From Chryseobacterium oranimense (GTDB lineage Bacteria; Bacteroidota; Bacteroidia; Flavobacteriales; Weeksellaceae), in the NCBI RefSeq assembly GCF_025244725.1, contig NZ_CP104203.1, positions 2,604,001-2,668,000 of the forward strand: 64,000 bases of DNA, given 5' to 3'. A model generated the notes under the pieces. It worked only from the letters and a program-made list of their open reading frames with translations. It made no database searches and had not been told where the DNA came from. Within the stretch, counting starts at the first letter, position 1; each line of letters begins with the position of its first letter. Below, piece after piece: positions 23,368 through 32,610 of the stretch. The translations under genes and the position numbers were made by a program.

Positions 23368-25674
23368 TTGGCTCATCTTTACAAAAAAGACGCTCCCTTT
23401 CAGGTTCTTATATCATTCAAAAAATATTTGGATGTGCTGGAGCATATCCGTTATAATGATCGTCTGGAGTATCGGGTCAATTACGCTGAATCACTTATTG
23501 AAAGAACCAAAAATTTCCAGGAACTGAAAGATGGTTTTCAGGACGTATCACTTCTGGATAAACATGAAGACCTCATCAGGCTTCTACTTGCAGACCTTTT
23601 CCCTACAGGGCTTACCAATAATGAAATTAAAGCTGCCAGTATTCCACTTTCCAATATCACTTTTAATTATACCGAAAGATTTAAAAATATCCTGAAAGAT
23701 GCTGGAAAAGATTTTGAAATAGAACTCAGGAACATTGATGATAATGAGTTTTATGTTTTCTGCTGCTGTCTTATCCTTCAGACCTATTTCAAAAGAGATA
23801 TCAAAACCTCTGTTCCGTTTTATTATGATATTCCGAACAGACAGGGAATTATGAAGCATTATAAAATAACGGTAAATGCAGATTTTACGGACATTTATCC
23901 CACTGAAGATGCTCAAATCCCTTCTGACAATGTATTGGATATGCTCCTTGAAAATCTGGATGACTTTAAGCTGTGGAAAAAATATTTCCCTTCAAAATCA
24001 TGGATATTAAAAGGTTTCACTATAATTTCTCTGGTAGACTGTACTTCGGAAGTTGCTTTGTCCGACCTGAAATCCAGTATGATTGAGATTGATCCGGAAG
24101 ATTTGAGCCCGAATGAAAACCTGGTAGAAATTTTCAAATCCTATTTCGATGTACCGGAGCTTAATTTCGGATTAATGCTGTTTGATAAAAAAGATCAGAA
24201 ACTCGGCAGGCTGCCTATCTATGAAAATATTTTCACCCATCATGTCCTTGATTTTTGGATCAATGCATTTGATGAAGAAACCCGAAAAAGTACTTTCAGC
24301 AATTTAAACCATAATTCTAAACCCATTGTTATCTCCAATGTCAACAATCTGGATGAAGATATTAAAAGTCTTCCCTCTTTTAGTATTTTAAGGGATAACA
24401 ATATCAACAGTTTCATGGTAATTCCTATCATGAAAGACAATGAGCTTCTGGCGATTATGGAATTTACTTCTCCGCAAGCCAATAGCTTTAACGGATTAAA
24501 GCTCAAAAAAATGGAGTTTTTCACCGATATGATCCTCTTTTCCCTGAACAGGTTCAGCTTTGAAAAAAATTACCAGATAGAAGCTATTATCCAGCGTGAA
24601 TATACTTCTATTCACGACAGCGTTGTATGGAAATTCAGGAATGAAGCAGAAAAGTATTTCAATGCTTCGCTTGGAAAAAAAATGTATACGCTGAAACAGA
24701 TTACATTTAAAAACCTCACTCCTCTTTTTGGTTTCTCGGACATTCGCTCCTCTTCGGATAAGCGTTTTAATCTGATGCTTGAAGACCTCAACCAGCAGCT
24801 TGAAAGCCTCCATGATATTTTCATCCTAATTAATTCCGATTCGGAAAAATATCTTCTGGCGCTTGATGTTTTTGAAAATGAGCTGAATAATGAGATCAAG
24901 GCCGATACGGAACAGCGCCTGCAGAGATTTTTAAGAGAAGAAGTACATCCTTATCTCCAGGGAAAACTGGAACTAAAAACCGACAGGGAAATAAAAAATA
25001 AGATCAAAGATTATTTTGTACAGGTTTTTTCCCAAACCGATCTCTTTTATGCCAACAGGAAAAATCTGGATGATTCTATAACGCTTGTCAACAGGAAACT
25101 GGCCGATATGCTGGACGAAAGCCAGGTTAAAGCCCAGGAGATCTTTCCCCATTACTTTGAAAGGTTCAAATCCGATGGTGTAGAACACAACTTATACATC
25201 GGACATAATATTGCTCCGGAACTTGCTTACACTTCAAAAGTAGTTCATAAATTAAGGTATTGGCAGCTGAAGACGATCTGCAACATGGAACGGGAATTCC
25301 AGACCTTTAAGAACAATCTGCCGATCCAGCTGGATATAGCTTCGCTACTTTTTGTTTATAATGAAAAAATAGACATCCGTTTCAGAATGGACGAGAAGCG
25401 CTTCGATGTAGACGGCGCCTATAATTCGTATTATGAAATTATAAAAAAACGCCTGGATAAAGCCCATATCAAAGACTCTCCGGAAAGAATAACCTGTCCC
25501 GGCAAAATTACTATTGTTTATTTCGGGATGGAAAACCAGCGAGAATATCTGGAATACATCAATAAGCTTCAGAAAAAAGGAATTCTGCAGAATGATGTGG
25601 AATTTCTGAAAGTGGAAGATTTGCAGGGAATTACGGGGTTGCTGGCACTAAGGGTTTCTTTGACCCAAGGCTAA
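23368..25674 (+). CDS. GAF-domain protein (TTG start)
   Basis: 768-residue soluble protein. A GAF-like fold is suggested around residues 300-400 (IPIMKDNELLAIMEFTSPQ is a typical GAF strand pair); the rest is helical and matches no domain I can name. Flavobacteriia carry a conserved protein of this type, role unknown; sensing a small ligand is the usual guess. Start: the only plausible initiation codon is the TTG at 23368 (protein MAHLYKKDAPFQVL...), since the frame closes at a stop at 23344-23346 and the next Met is about 170 residues in. The remnant-like DNA just upstream makes it possible that the original ATG region was altered. Confidence 0.7.
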   Translation: MAHLYKKDAPFQVLISFKKYLDVLEHIRYNDRLEYRVNYAESLIERTKNFQELKDGFQDVSLLDKHEDLIRLLLADLFPTGLTNNEIKAASIPLSNITFNYTERFKNILKDAGKDFEIELRNIDDNEFYVFCCCLILQTYFKRDIKTSVPFYYDIPNRQGIMKHYKITVNADFTDIYPTEDAQIPSDNVLDMLLENLDDFKLWKKYFPSKSWILKGFTIISLVDCTSEVALSDLKSSMIEIDPEDLSPNENLVEIFKSYFDVPELNFGLMLFDKKDQKLGRLPIYENIFTHHVLDFWINAFDEETRKSTFSNLNHNSKPIVISNVNNLDEDIKSLPSFSILRDNNINSFMVIPIMKDNELLAIMEFTSPQANSFNGLKLKKMEFFTDMILFSLNRFSFEKNYQIEAIIQREYTSIHDSVVWKFRNEAEKYFNASLGKKMYTLKQITFKNLTPLFGFSDIRSSSDKRFNLMLEDLNQQLESLHDIFILINSDSEKYLLALDVFENELNNEIKADTEQRLQRFLREEVHPYLQGKLELKTDREIKNKIKDYFVQVFSQTDLFYANRKNLDDSITLVNRKLADMLDESQVKAQEIFPHYFERFKSDGVEHNLYIGHNIAPELAYTSKVVHKLRYWQLKTICNMEREFQTFKNNLPIQLDIASLLFVYNEKIDIRFRMDEKRFDVDGAYNSYYEIIKKRLDKAHIKDSPERITCPGKITIVYFGMENQREYLEYINKLQKKGILQNDVEFLKVEDLQGITGLLALRVSLTQG

Positions 25675-25788
25675 TCAACAAAATAAGAATCGCCCCTTTC
25701 AGTTCACCTTGTACTCAAAAATAGAATATTCGAAACTGCAAATCTTAAGTCAGTTCGCACGCTGTATTACCATTATTGCTGTTTTTAA

Positions 25789-26958
25789 CTAAAGAGAAAG
25801 AAAAGCATACCCGAAAGAAAGCACGGAAATAATAATTCCTGCCATAAATATCTTATAGGTTATGGATAAAAGCTTATACTTTCTGTCCAGAACTTTCCCA
25901 AGGAAATAAAGATCTTTCACCATAGAATCATAGATATAATCCCTGTCCTTGATTAAATCTTTCATTGCATTGTGATAATCGCTGAAGAGCATTTGCTGAA
26001 AGTTTCCGAAGAACAGAAGGTTTACTTTTCTGTCTGCAATATCCTGAGTCGTAAAATTCGTCTTCGTCACATTCGGTTTTGTTGATAAAATGGCGAATAT
26101 GATAGTCAGAACACTTGAAATAAGCAGAATAAAGCTAGGAATGATTAAGTGAGCATTCTTGGGCGTATCCAGCTTAGGAACAAGTACGGAAAGACAAACG
26201 GAAATAATAATGGCATTAACGGAAAGAAGGATATTCGCCTTACTGTCGGCAATATCACTCAATCTGGTATGGTTATTCAGGGTTACTCTGAACAGGGTAT
26301 CTACGCTGCGGTCAGATTTCGGATCTTTAGGCTCTTTTTTATTGTCAGAATTCTCTTTTTTATCCTCATCTTTTTCAAGCTTCTTTTCTATTTTCTTGAT
26401 ATTCTTCTTTTTCAGAGGTTCCCAGTTTTCCTTTGCGTATTCCGTATAATAATGATGCTTGTTTTTAAGCATATCAAGATTGCCGGCATTCCATTCGTCA
26501 TTGGAAAAGCACCTTACATTGGTAAGTTCCCATTCTTTTCTGAGAGCATCGGAAATATCATTATAATCGTGGCTGGCAAAGTGGCTACAGTCTGCATCTT
26601 TTACAATCTTTTCCAGAAGGTTCTGCGGCTGATAGGTAATTTTGGTTGCAAGAATCAGTCGGGAAACATCTTCAATATAATTTTCAGGATAATTTTCCTG
26701 TTTCAAAAAATCGGTAAGAATGGTTACTCCCTTTTCTTCATGGTTCTGTGCGCATTCCACATAGCCTGTATCATGGAACCAAAGGGCCAGAAGCACCTTT
26801 TCCTGATCCTCTTTGGAAACAGGCGTATTTCGCATAATCTCTTCAGCCTTATTTACAGTATAAGTCGTGTGAATAAAATTATGGTAAAAGTATACAGAAG
26901 ATAACTTATCTTTGAATAAGATTTCTACATAATCTTTAGCTTTGTGTAAAATATTCAT
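25789..26958 (-). CDS. HD-domain phosphohydrolase fused to a Pycsar-type membrane effector domain
   Basis: 389 residues in two parts. Residues 1-175 form an HD metal-dependent phosphohydrolase with H30, H62-D63 (WFHDTGY) and D121/D123 (KDADCSHF). A highly charged Lys/Glu linker (about 183-217) leads to a C-terminal domain with the DxKAN..LL segment (ADSKANILL, 237-245) and membrane helices near 241-260, 271-292 and 368-387. This matches DUF5706 / PycTM, the effector that in Pycsar antiphage systems responds to cCMP or cUMP by damaging the membrane. No uridylate/cytidylate cyclase is next to it, so this is an orphan; the HD part might hydrolyse the nucleotide signal. Divergent from the 1237-residue gene. 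Confidence 0.8.
   Translation of the reverse strand: MNILHKAKDYVEILFKDKLSSVYFYHNFIHTTYTVNKAEEIMRNTPVSKEDQEKVLLALWFHDTGYVECAQNHEEKGVTILTDFLKQENYPENYIEDVSRLILATKITYQPQNLLEKIVKDADCSHFASHDYNDISDALRKEWELTNVRCFSNDEWNAGNLDMLKNKHHYYTEYAKENWEPLKKKNIKKIEKKLEKDEDKKENSDNKKEPKDPKSDRSVDTLFRVTLNNHTRLSDIADSKANILLSVNAIIISVCLSVLVPKLDTPKNAHLIIPSFILLISSVLTIIFAILSTKPNVTKTNFTTQDIADRKVNLLFFGNFQQMLFSDYHNAMKDLIKDRDYIYDSMVKDLYFLGKVLDRKYKLLSITYKIFMAGIIISVLSFGYAFLSL
26937..26944 (+). promoter_or_regulatory. -7 box (TAGCTTTG) for the metallophosphoesterase lipoprotein gene
   Basis: Exact TAnnTTTG match, 40 bp before the ATG at 26985 and inside the first codons of the divergent HD gene. The palindromic TAAATTTA at 26978-26985 (7 of 8) could serve the HD gene on the other strand. 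Confidence 0.45.
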
Positions 26959-26984
26959 TCCTGAATTTTTGTTAATGTAAATTT

Positions 26985-29900
26985 ATGAATTTATCCTTTA
27001 AAACTCATTTAAAAAATACTTCTATTGCCTTTAGAGCAGTATTATCTGCAGGAGTTCTCTATTCGTGCGCAACATATAACGTAAAAAAGGGTAAAAACTT
27101 ATTTGAAATAAAAAATTCTGACATACAATCTGAAAATGATTTTAAAGTTTTCCTGGTCGGAGATGCCGGAAATGCAGATGAACCTCAGGCACAGAATACC
27201 TTAAATTTACTCAAAAACAAGCTGGATTCCGCAGACAGCAATTCTATGCTGATCTTCCTTGGTGATAATATTTATCCTAACGGCCTGCCAAAAGAATCCG
27301 ACAAAGATTATGCCCTGGCAAAGCAAAAACTGGAAAACCAGCTTGCCGTTACCAAAAATTTTAAAGGAAAAACACTTGTTATTCCGGGAAATCATGACTG
27401 GAATAACGGTCTCGACGGATTAAAGGCACAGGAAGATCTTGTGAAAGCCTATTTTAATGATAAAAAAGCCTTCCTTCCTAAAAATTCATGCGGCATCGAT
27501 GACATTAATTTATCCAAAGACATAAAACTTATTGTTATTGATACGGAATGGATCCTTGTCAACTGGGATAAATATCCGGGAGTAAATAAAAACTGCACCA
27601 TTAAAACGCGTGAGGATTTTTTCACCGAATTTAAAGACCTCATTACCAAAAATCAGGATAAAAAGATTATTGTAGCCCTGCATCATCCTGTGATCAGCAG
27701 TGGTACCCATGCAGGATTCAATTCTGCAAAGTCACATCTTTATCCATTGAAAAGTAAAGTTCCTATTCCGGTTGTAGCAAGTTTTATCAATGTACTGAGA
27801 AGCTCTTCAGGGGCAAGTCTGGAGGACATCAACAATAAGCATTATGCAGATCTGGCCAACAGGCTGAAAAGCATTGTACAGGATAAGGAAAACATTATTT
27901 TTGTTTCCGGGCATGATCATAACCTGCAATATCATGAAGACAGGAATATCAGGCAGATCATCAGCGGCGCCGGTTCCAAGACAGACCCTGCTACGATTGT
28001 GGAGAAGACTGATTTCTCATACGGAGGCAGCGGCTTTGCCGTTCTGAATATCAGAAAAGACAAGAGTACAGACGTTGAATATTTTTCTACAAAAGATAAC
28101 AGCCTTAAAAAGCTTGCCCATATTTCTGTGATTTCAAAACCGGATGTTTTTGTGAATAACTATCCAAAAGATTTTCCGGCCACAGCAACTTCAAGCGTTT
28201 ATCCTGTGAAGCTTACCCAAAAAGGACCTGTTTACCGCTGGTTATGGGGCGAGCACTATAGAAAATACTATGGTATCTCTATTGAAGCACCTACTGGCGA
28301 TCTTGCTTCATTAAATGGTGGATTTATGCCGTTCAGAGAAGGAGGAGGCAACCAGTCGAACAGTTTGAGGCTGAAAGCAGCAGACGGACAGGAATTTGTT
28401 ATGCGTGGTGTAAAAAAGAGTGCAGTCCGTTTCCTGAATAATATGGCTTTCAAGAAAAGTACTTTCGGAAATGAGCTGAATAATACATTCCCTGAAAAGT
28501 TCCTGCTCGATTTTTATACGACCAATCATCCGTTTACTCCTTTTTCTGTCGGAAACATGGCTGATAAACTTGGGATTTTCCACAGTAATCCGAAATTGTA
28601 CTACATTCCCAAGCAATACGCTTTAGGAGAGTATAATGAAAACTATGGGGATGAAATGTACATGATTGAAGAGCGTTTTTCTTCAGATCCTAAAACATTA
28701 GCATCGCTGGATAATGCCAAAGACATTGTTTCCACAGATGATGTTCTGAAAAATTTCTCTAAAAATTACAAATATTCCGTAGACCGCGAATCCTACATAA
28801 GAGCAAGAATTTTCGATATGCTTATCGGCGACTGGGACAGGCATTCTGACCAGTGGAGATGGGCTGAATACCAGAATGGCGATCAGGTTGTTTACAAACC
28901 GATCCCCAAAGACAGGGACCAGGCTTTCAGTAAGTATGACGGTGCTGCTTTCAAGGTTATTATGAATGTCCCGGCCATCCGCCATATGAAAACATTTAAG
29001 GACGATATTAAAAATGTGAAGTGGATGAATATGGAGCCATATCCGCTGGACCTCGTCTTTTTAAAAGGAGCTTCACAGGAAGAATGGACTGCGCAGGCCA
29101 AATACATCCAGGAACATCTTACGGATGCTGATATTGATGACGCCTTCACAAATCTTCCAAAAGAAGTACGGGATGAAACGATTGCTGATATTCAGAGAAA
29201 ACTAAAAGTAAGAAAAACAAAGCTTCAGGATTATGCTGCCCAATATTATGATGTACTGCAGGAAAAAGTTCCTCTTGCCGGAACAGTAAATCCTGATAAA
29301 TTTGTCATCACAAAAACGGCAAATACCGTTCACGTACAGCAATATAAGTTGGATAAAAACAAAGAGAACCCTGAATTGGTTTTTGAAAAAACATATGAAG
29401 ATTCCAAAACGAAAGAACTTTGGATCTACGGTCTTGAAGATGATGATATTTATGAAGTTTCAGGGGAAGGAAGGCCGAAGATGAACATCAGGCTTATCGG
29501 CGGTTATAATCACGATGTGTACAATATTGCTGATGGGAAAAGCGTAAAGATTTATGATTTTAAAAGTCAGAAAAATACATACAACGGCGGTGGAACAAAA
29601 AATATTTCCGATGACTATGATATCAATACCTATAATTACAAGCATCCGAAATACAATTTCTTTGCCGGCTACCCGAATGCAGATTATAATCCGGATGACG
29701 GGGTAATTTTAGGAGTTCTGGCTAATTATACAGTTAATAACTTCATCCGCGATCCTTATACCCAAAAGCACAGCCTGAAAGTCAATTTTTACACGGCGAC
29801 AGGTGGATTCAATGCTGCTTATAAAGGAATTTTCAAAAAAGCGATATCCGGATGGGATTTCAATCTGGATGCAGCTTATACGACACCCAGGTTTGCTGAA

Positions 29901-30698
29901 AACTTTTTCGGGCTGTCCAATGAAAGTCAGTATGATAAAGAAAATACGGAAAGAGAATATAACAGGGCACGAATCTCTAAGTTCAATTTCGCACCATCCA
30001 TCTCTAAAAAAAGCTGGATGAATCTTCAGCATCAGTTTCAGCTGACGTTTGAAGATAATAAGGTACAAAGGAACGGTGATCGTTTTGTAGATCAGTCACC
30101 GGATGTAAGGCCTGAAGTTTTCAAAAGCCAGCAGTTTGCAGGAGCCAACTATACATTCAGCTTCAAAAACCTGGATAACAATGCCTTCCCTACCCTGGGA
30201 ATGGAATTATTACTGAACGCAGACTGGAAAACGAACCTCTCCAATACTGAAAAGAATTTTTTCACGCTGAACGGCACACTGACAATTGATCACAGACTTG
30301 ATAAAAGAGGAAATTTTGTTTTTGCCAATTCCAGCAACGCGATGTGGATCAGCAATAATAATTTCGAATTCTACCAGGCAGCAAGCATAGGAGGTAATAA
30401 TGGAATGAGAGCTTTCCGTAATGACAGATTTTCAGGCAAATCTTATTTCACCAATAACTCTGAAATCCGATGGGATTTCGGAAGGGTAAGAAACAATATC
30501 ATTCCAGCCAATATGGGAGTCCTGATCGGCTATGATCTGGGCCGTGTATGGAATGAGCGTGAAGATTCTAAAAAGTGGCACCAGTCTGTAGGAGCCGGAT
30601 TCTGGATGAGCGTTGTTGATATGTTCTCTGCAAGACTCAACTATTTCTATGGTTCTGATGGAGGAAGAATCTCCGGCGGTGTGGGAATGACCTTTTAA
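26985..30698 (+). CDS. Lipoprotein with metallophosphoesterase, kinase-like and outer-membrane barrel regions
   Basis: 1237 residues. The N-terminus has a lipobox-like LYSC near residue 28. Residues about 50-350 form a calcineurin-type phosphoesterase with VGDAG, GDNIYP, PGNHDW, LHHPV and SGHDHN. Residues about 420-760 contain D616-W-D-R-H620 and, 22 residues later, K-D643-R-D645-QAF, spaced like the catalytic N-x-DRH and metal-binding D-x-x-x-F of FAM20C/HipA-type atypical kinases. The last 370 or so residues are beta-strand rich and end in GGVGMTF, like an Omp85/surface-antigen barrel. Such long metallophosphoesterases occur in Flavobacteriia; the kinase-like assignment is my inference. The protein would sit in the outer membrane. 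Confidence 0.75.
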   Translation: MNLSFKTHLKNTSIAFRAVLSAGVLYSCATYNVKKGKNLFEIKNSDIQSENDFKVFLVGDAGNADEPQAQNTLNLLKNKLDSADSNSMLIFLGDNIYPNGLPKESDKDYALAKQKLENQLAVTKNFKGKTLVIPGNHDWNNGLDGLKAQEDLVKAYFNDKKAFLPKNSCGIDDINLSKDIKLIVIDTEWILVNWDKYPGVNKNCTIKTREDFFTEFKDLITKNQDKKIIVALHHPVISSGTHAGFNSAKSHLYPLKSKVPIPVVASFINVLRSSSGASLEDINNKHYADLANRLKSIVQDKENIIFVSGHDHNLQYHEDRNIRQIISGAGSKTDPATIVEKTDFSYGGSGFAVLNIRKDKSTDVEYFSTKDNSLKKLAHISVISKPDVFVNNYPKDFPATATSSVYPVKLTQKGPVYRWLWGEHYRKYYGISIEAPTGDLASLNGGFMPFREGGGNQSNSLRLKAADGQEFVMRGVKKSAVRFLNNMAFKKSTFGNELNNTFPEKFLLDFYTTNHPFTPFSVGNMADKLGIFHSNPKLYYIPKQYALGEYNENYGDEMYMIEERFSSDPKTLASLDNAKDIVSTDDVLKNFSKNYKYSVDRESYIRARIFDMLIGDWDRHSDQWRWAEYQNGDQVVYKPIPKDRDQAFSKYDGAAFKVIMNVPAIRHMKTFKDDIKNVKWMNMEPYPLDLVFLKGASQEEWTAQAKYIQEHLTDADIDDAFTNLPKEVRDETIADIQRKLKVRKTKLQDYAAQYYDVLQEKVPLAGTVNPDKFVITKTANTVHVQQYKLDKNKENPELVFEKTYEDSKTKELWIYGLEDDDIYEVSGEGRPKMNIRLIGGYNHDVYNIADGKSVKIYDFKSQKNTYNGGGTKNISDDYDINTYNYKHPKYNFFAGYPNADYNPDDGVILGVLANYTVNNFIRDPYTQKHSLKVNFYTATGGFNAAYKGIFKKAISGWDFNLDAAYTTPRFAENFFGLSNESQYDKENTEREYNRARISKFNFAPSISKKSWMNLQHQFQLTFEDNKVQRNGDRFVDQSPDVRPEVFKSQQFAGANYTFSFKNLDNNAFPTLGMELLLNADWKTNLSNTEKNFFTLNGTLTIDHRLDKRGNFVFANSSNAMWISNNNFEFYQAASIGGNNGMRAFRNDRFSGKSYFTNNSEIRWDFGRVRNNIIPANMGVLIGYDLGRVWNEREDSKKWHQSVGAGFWMSVVDMFSARLNYFYGSDGGRISGGVGMTF

Positions 30699-30937
30699 AC
30701 AGGGGTCACCATTTTAGTAAGGTCAAACCATGCATTTTATTATAGAAAAAGATTAATTCAATTATTAATATTAATATAAATAAATTTAATTATTTCGATT
30801 TTTCATTTACAAATCATTACACGTAAACAATTTACGAATAAAATAGTCAATTCATATTTTCCCAAGGTTTTAAAAAAAGCATCCATAGAGCAATATGCTT
30901 ATATATTTTTTAAAAATTCAATGTTTTAAAAAGGATA

Positions 30938-30945
30938 TATATTTG
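30938..30945 (+). promoter_or_regulatory. -7 box (TATATTTG) for the exported protein gene at 30977
   Basis: Exact TAnnTTTG match 31 bp before the ATG. The rest of the 30699-30976 gap is very A/T rich and shows no gene. Confidence 0.5.
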
Positions 30946-30976
30946 TTTAAAATTATTTCAAAAAAACAACTATCGG

Positions 30977-31696
30977 ATGAAAAGAACGCTGTCATACATG
31001 GCATTATTTGTCATGTTCTCAAATGCAAACGCTCAGGTGGGTATAGAAACTCCAACACCACAAAACACATTACACGTCAACGGAAGCCTTCAGGTAGTAA
31101 AGGACCTGAATGTAGGCGGAAACGCAAAAACGAAAGGAAGCTCAGGGAACCGGGGTGAAGTATTAATGTCAAACGGAGCAGGAACTGCCCCTTCCTGGAC
31201 AACCATTGAATCTCAGAATTTCCTGAAAGTAATATTTGTGGGTAATAAAACGGATATCAATCCTGCTACAGGAAGCTATACAGGTACCGGAAGCAACCCT
31301 GTAAGCACTCATGAAAGTTTTGCAAAGACGTATATTTATAACGTCAGTAATAAAATTGATAACGCTTACCTGAAGTACGACTCAACAACCGGAATATTTA
31401 CGGTAGTAAAACCCGGATTCTACAATGTTGTTCCTTACATCACCTATGATCTGAGCTTAAACGGAAACGGCTACACGGCAGGAACGGCAAAATCTTCCGT
31501 ACAGAAAGTTTCACCAGCTACAGAAACTCTGGCCTCTATATCTACAGGGCATGGTGAACGCACATTAACGGTGAATCATAACCTGTCTTCCATTACCTTT
31601 TTTAATACCGGTGATACTTTCAGGATCAGATGTGTTTATACGCAGAATTTCAGATTATCGGCCGGGAATATTCATATTTCTTATCTTACTCCGTAA
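30977..31696 (+). CDS. Exported surface protein with C1q/TNF-like C-terminal region
   Basis: 239 residues with signal peptide MKRTLSYMALFVMFSNANA. The mature start VGIETPTPQNTLHVNGSLQV is the stalk-like leader seen in many Chryseobacterium exported proteins. The C-terminal half (FSTVKPGFYNV-like TGIFTVVKPGFYNVVPYITYDL, then a beta-rich stretch) resembles a C1q/TNF jelly roll. There is no obvious T9SS C-terminal domain. Role unknown; adhesion or surface display is a guess. Confidence 0.65.
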   Translation: MKRTLSYMALFVMFSNANAQVGIETPTPQNTLHVNGSLQVVKDLNVGGNAKTKGSSGNRGEVLMSNGAGTAPSWTTIESQNFLKVIFVGNKTDINPATGSYTGTGSNPVSTHESFAKTYIYNVSNKIDNAYLKYDSTTGIFTVVKPGFYNVVPYITYDLSLNGNGYTAGTAKSSVQKVSPATETLASISTGHGERTLTVNHNLSSITFFNTGDTFRIRCVYTQNFRLSAGNIHISYLTP

Positions 31697-31710
31697 AATA
31701 TTTTTGAGTT

Positions 31711-31741
31711 AACCCTCCTGGAGTTATTTGCCTTGAGGGTT
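31711..31741. terminator. Convergent hairpin between 31696 and 31724 genes
   Basis: AACCCTC (31711-31717) pairs with GAGGGTT (31735-31741) across a 17-nt loop. It overlaps the last codons of the minus-strand gene and lacks a long T run, so it is only a candidate. Confidence 0.4.
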
Positions 31742-32608
31742 TAATTCAAATCTATATACATTTCCGCCTGTATCCTTATCTTTTTCGTCAGCAATCAGGA
31801 GTGTTTTATCATCTAGGAAAACAACAGCTTCTTTCTGTGAATTATGATTTAACGGTACTTTCTCAATAGTAGCTGCATTAAAATTATCTGCTGTAAATCC
31901 GGAAAGGACATGGATATTTTTATGGGTAAGCAGAACAATCTTATTTTGAGCACTGTTCACTGCCGCAGAGGTAATGGCAGCATCGCTGTATTTTCCTGCA
32001 AGCTTAAGTCTCCCGATTAATCTGGCTTCAAAATCTCCTTCTTTATTAGGAACCTGGAATACAAGGAAAGTTCCGTCGAAACCTTTGCTTCTGTTTTTGG
32101 TAAAAAGATAAAAATTACCGTTCATCTCTACAAAAGCTTCGCAGTCATACAGCCAGTTTGATTTCTTCGGAGGAAATTCTGTCTGCCCTTCATAATGAAA
32201 TTTTGTAGTCTGAACAGCCTTTGTTGTCTTTTGGGAAGCATCTTTCAGATCCAGTTTCAAAATAGCCAGATTCTGTCTGTTATTGTCATTATTTCCAAAA
32301 TCTCCAACGTAAATATTTCCCTGGGTATCTTTTGTAATATCTTCCCAATCGTTATTTTCAGCATTTTCTACAAGAACATCAGCCACCAGCTTGCCCTGCA
32401 TATCCAGTCCGTAAACCACATTCTTGTTCCCCTGGTCTTCTATAGCCCAAATGGTATTTTTATCCTGAGACAATACAATTCCTGAAACCTCTTTCAATTT
32501 TTTAGGAAGTGAAAACTCTACTTTCAGGGCATCAGTTTTAGGAGTGTCCTGAGCTTTTGGATTGCAGCTCCAAAGTAAAAAAGCGGATAAAGTAAGAATA
32601 CGCAACAT
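31724..32608 (-). CDS. Beta-propeller-like lipoprotein
   Basis: 294 residues with a lipoprotein signal (LLWSC near residue 15). The mature part has repeated propeller-like strands with DWEDIT, GNIYVGDFGNN, YDCEAFVEM and ISSAAV-like segments; SdiA-regulated/NHL-type propellers of Bacteroidota look like this. Located at the outer or inner membrane surface; ligand unknown. It follows the FUSC gene with only 2 bp between, so the two are in one transcript. Confidence 0.65.
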   Translation of the reverse strand: MLRILTLSAFLLWSCNPKAQDTPKTDALKVEFSLPKKLKEVSGIVLSQDKNTIWAIEDQGNKNVVYGLDMQGKLVADVLVENAENNDWEDITKDTQGNIYVGDFGNNDNNRQNLAILKLDLKDASQKTTKAVQTTKFHYEGQTEFPPKKSNWLYDCEAFVEMNGNFYLFTKNRSKGFDGTFLVFQVPNKEGDFEARLIGRLKLAGKYSDAAITSAAVNSAQNKIVLLTHKNIHVLSGFTADNFNAATIEKVPLNHNSQKEAVVFLDDKTLLIADEKDKDTGGNVYRFELNPQGK

Positions 32609-32610
32609 AG

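Noticed and set aside
26149..26904. 251-codon frame opposite the HD-Pycsar gene
   Set aside because: Antisense shadow; the minus-strand frame has clear domain motifs, the plus-strand one is a hydrophobic artefact.
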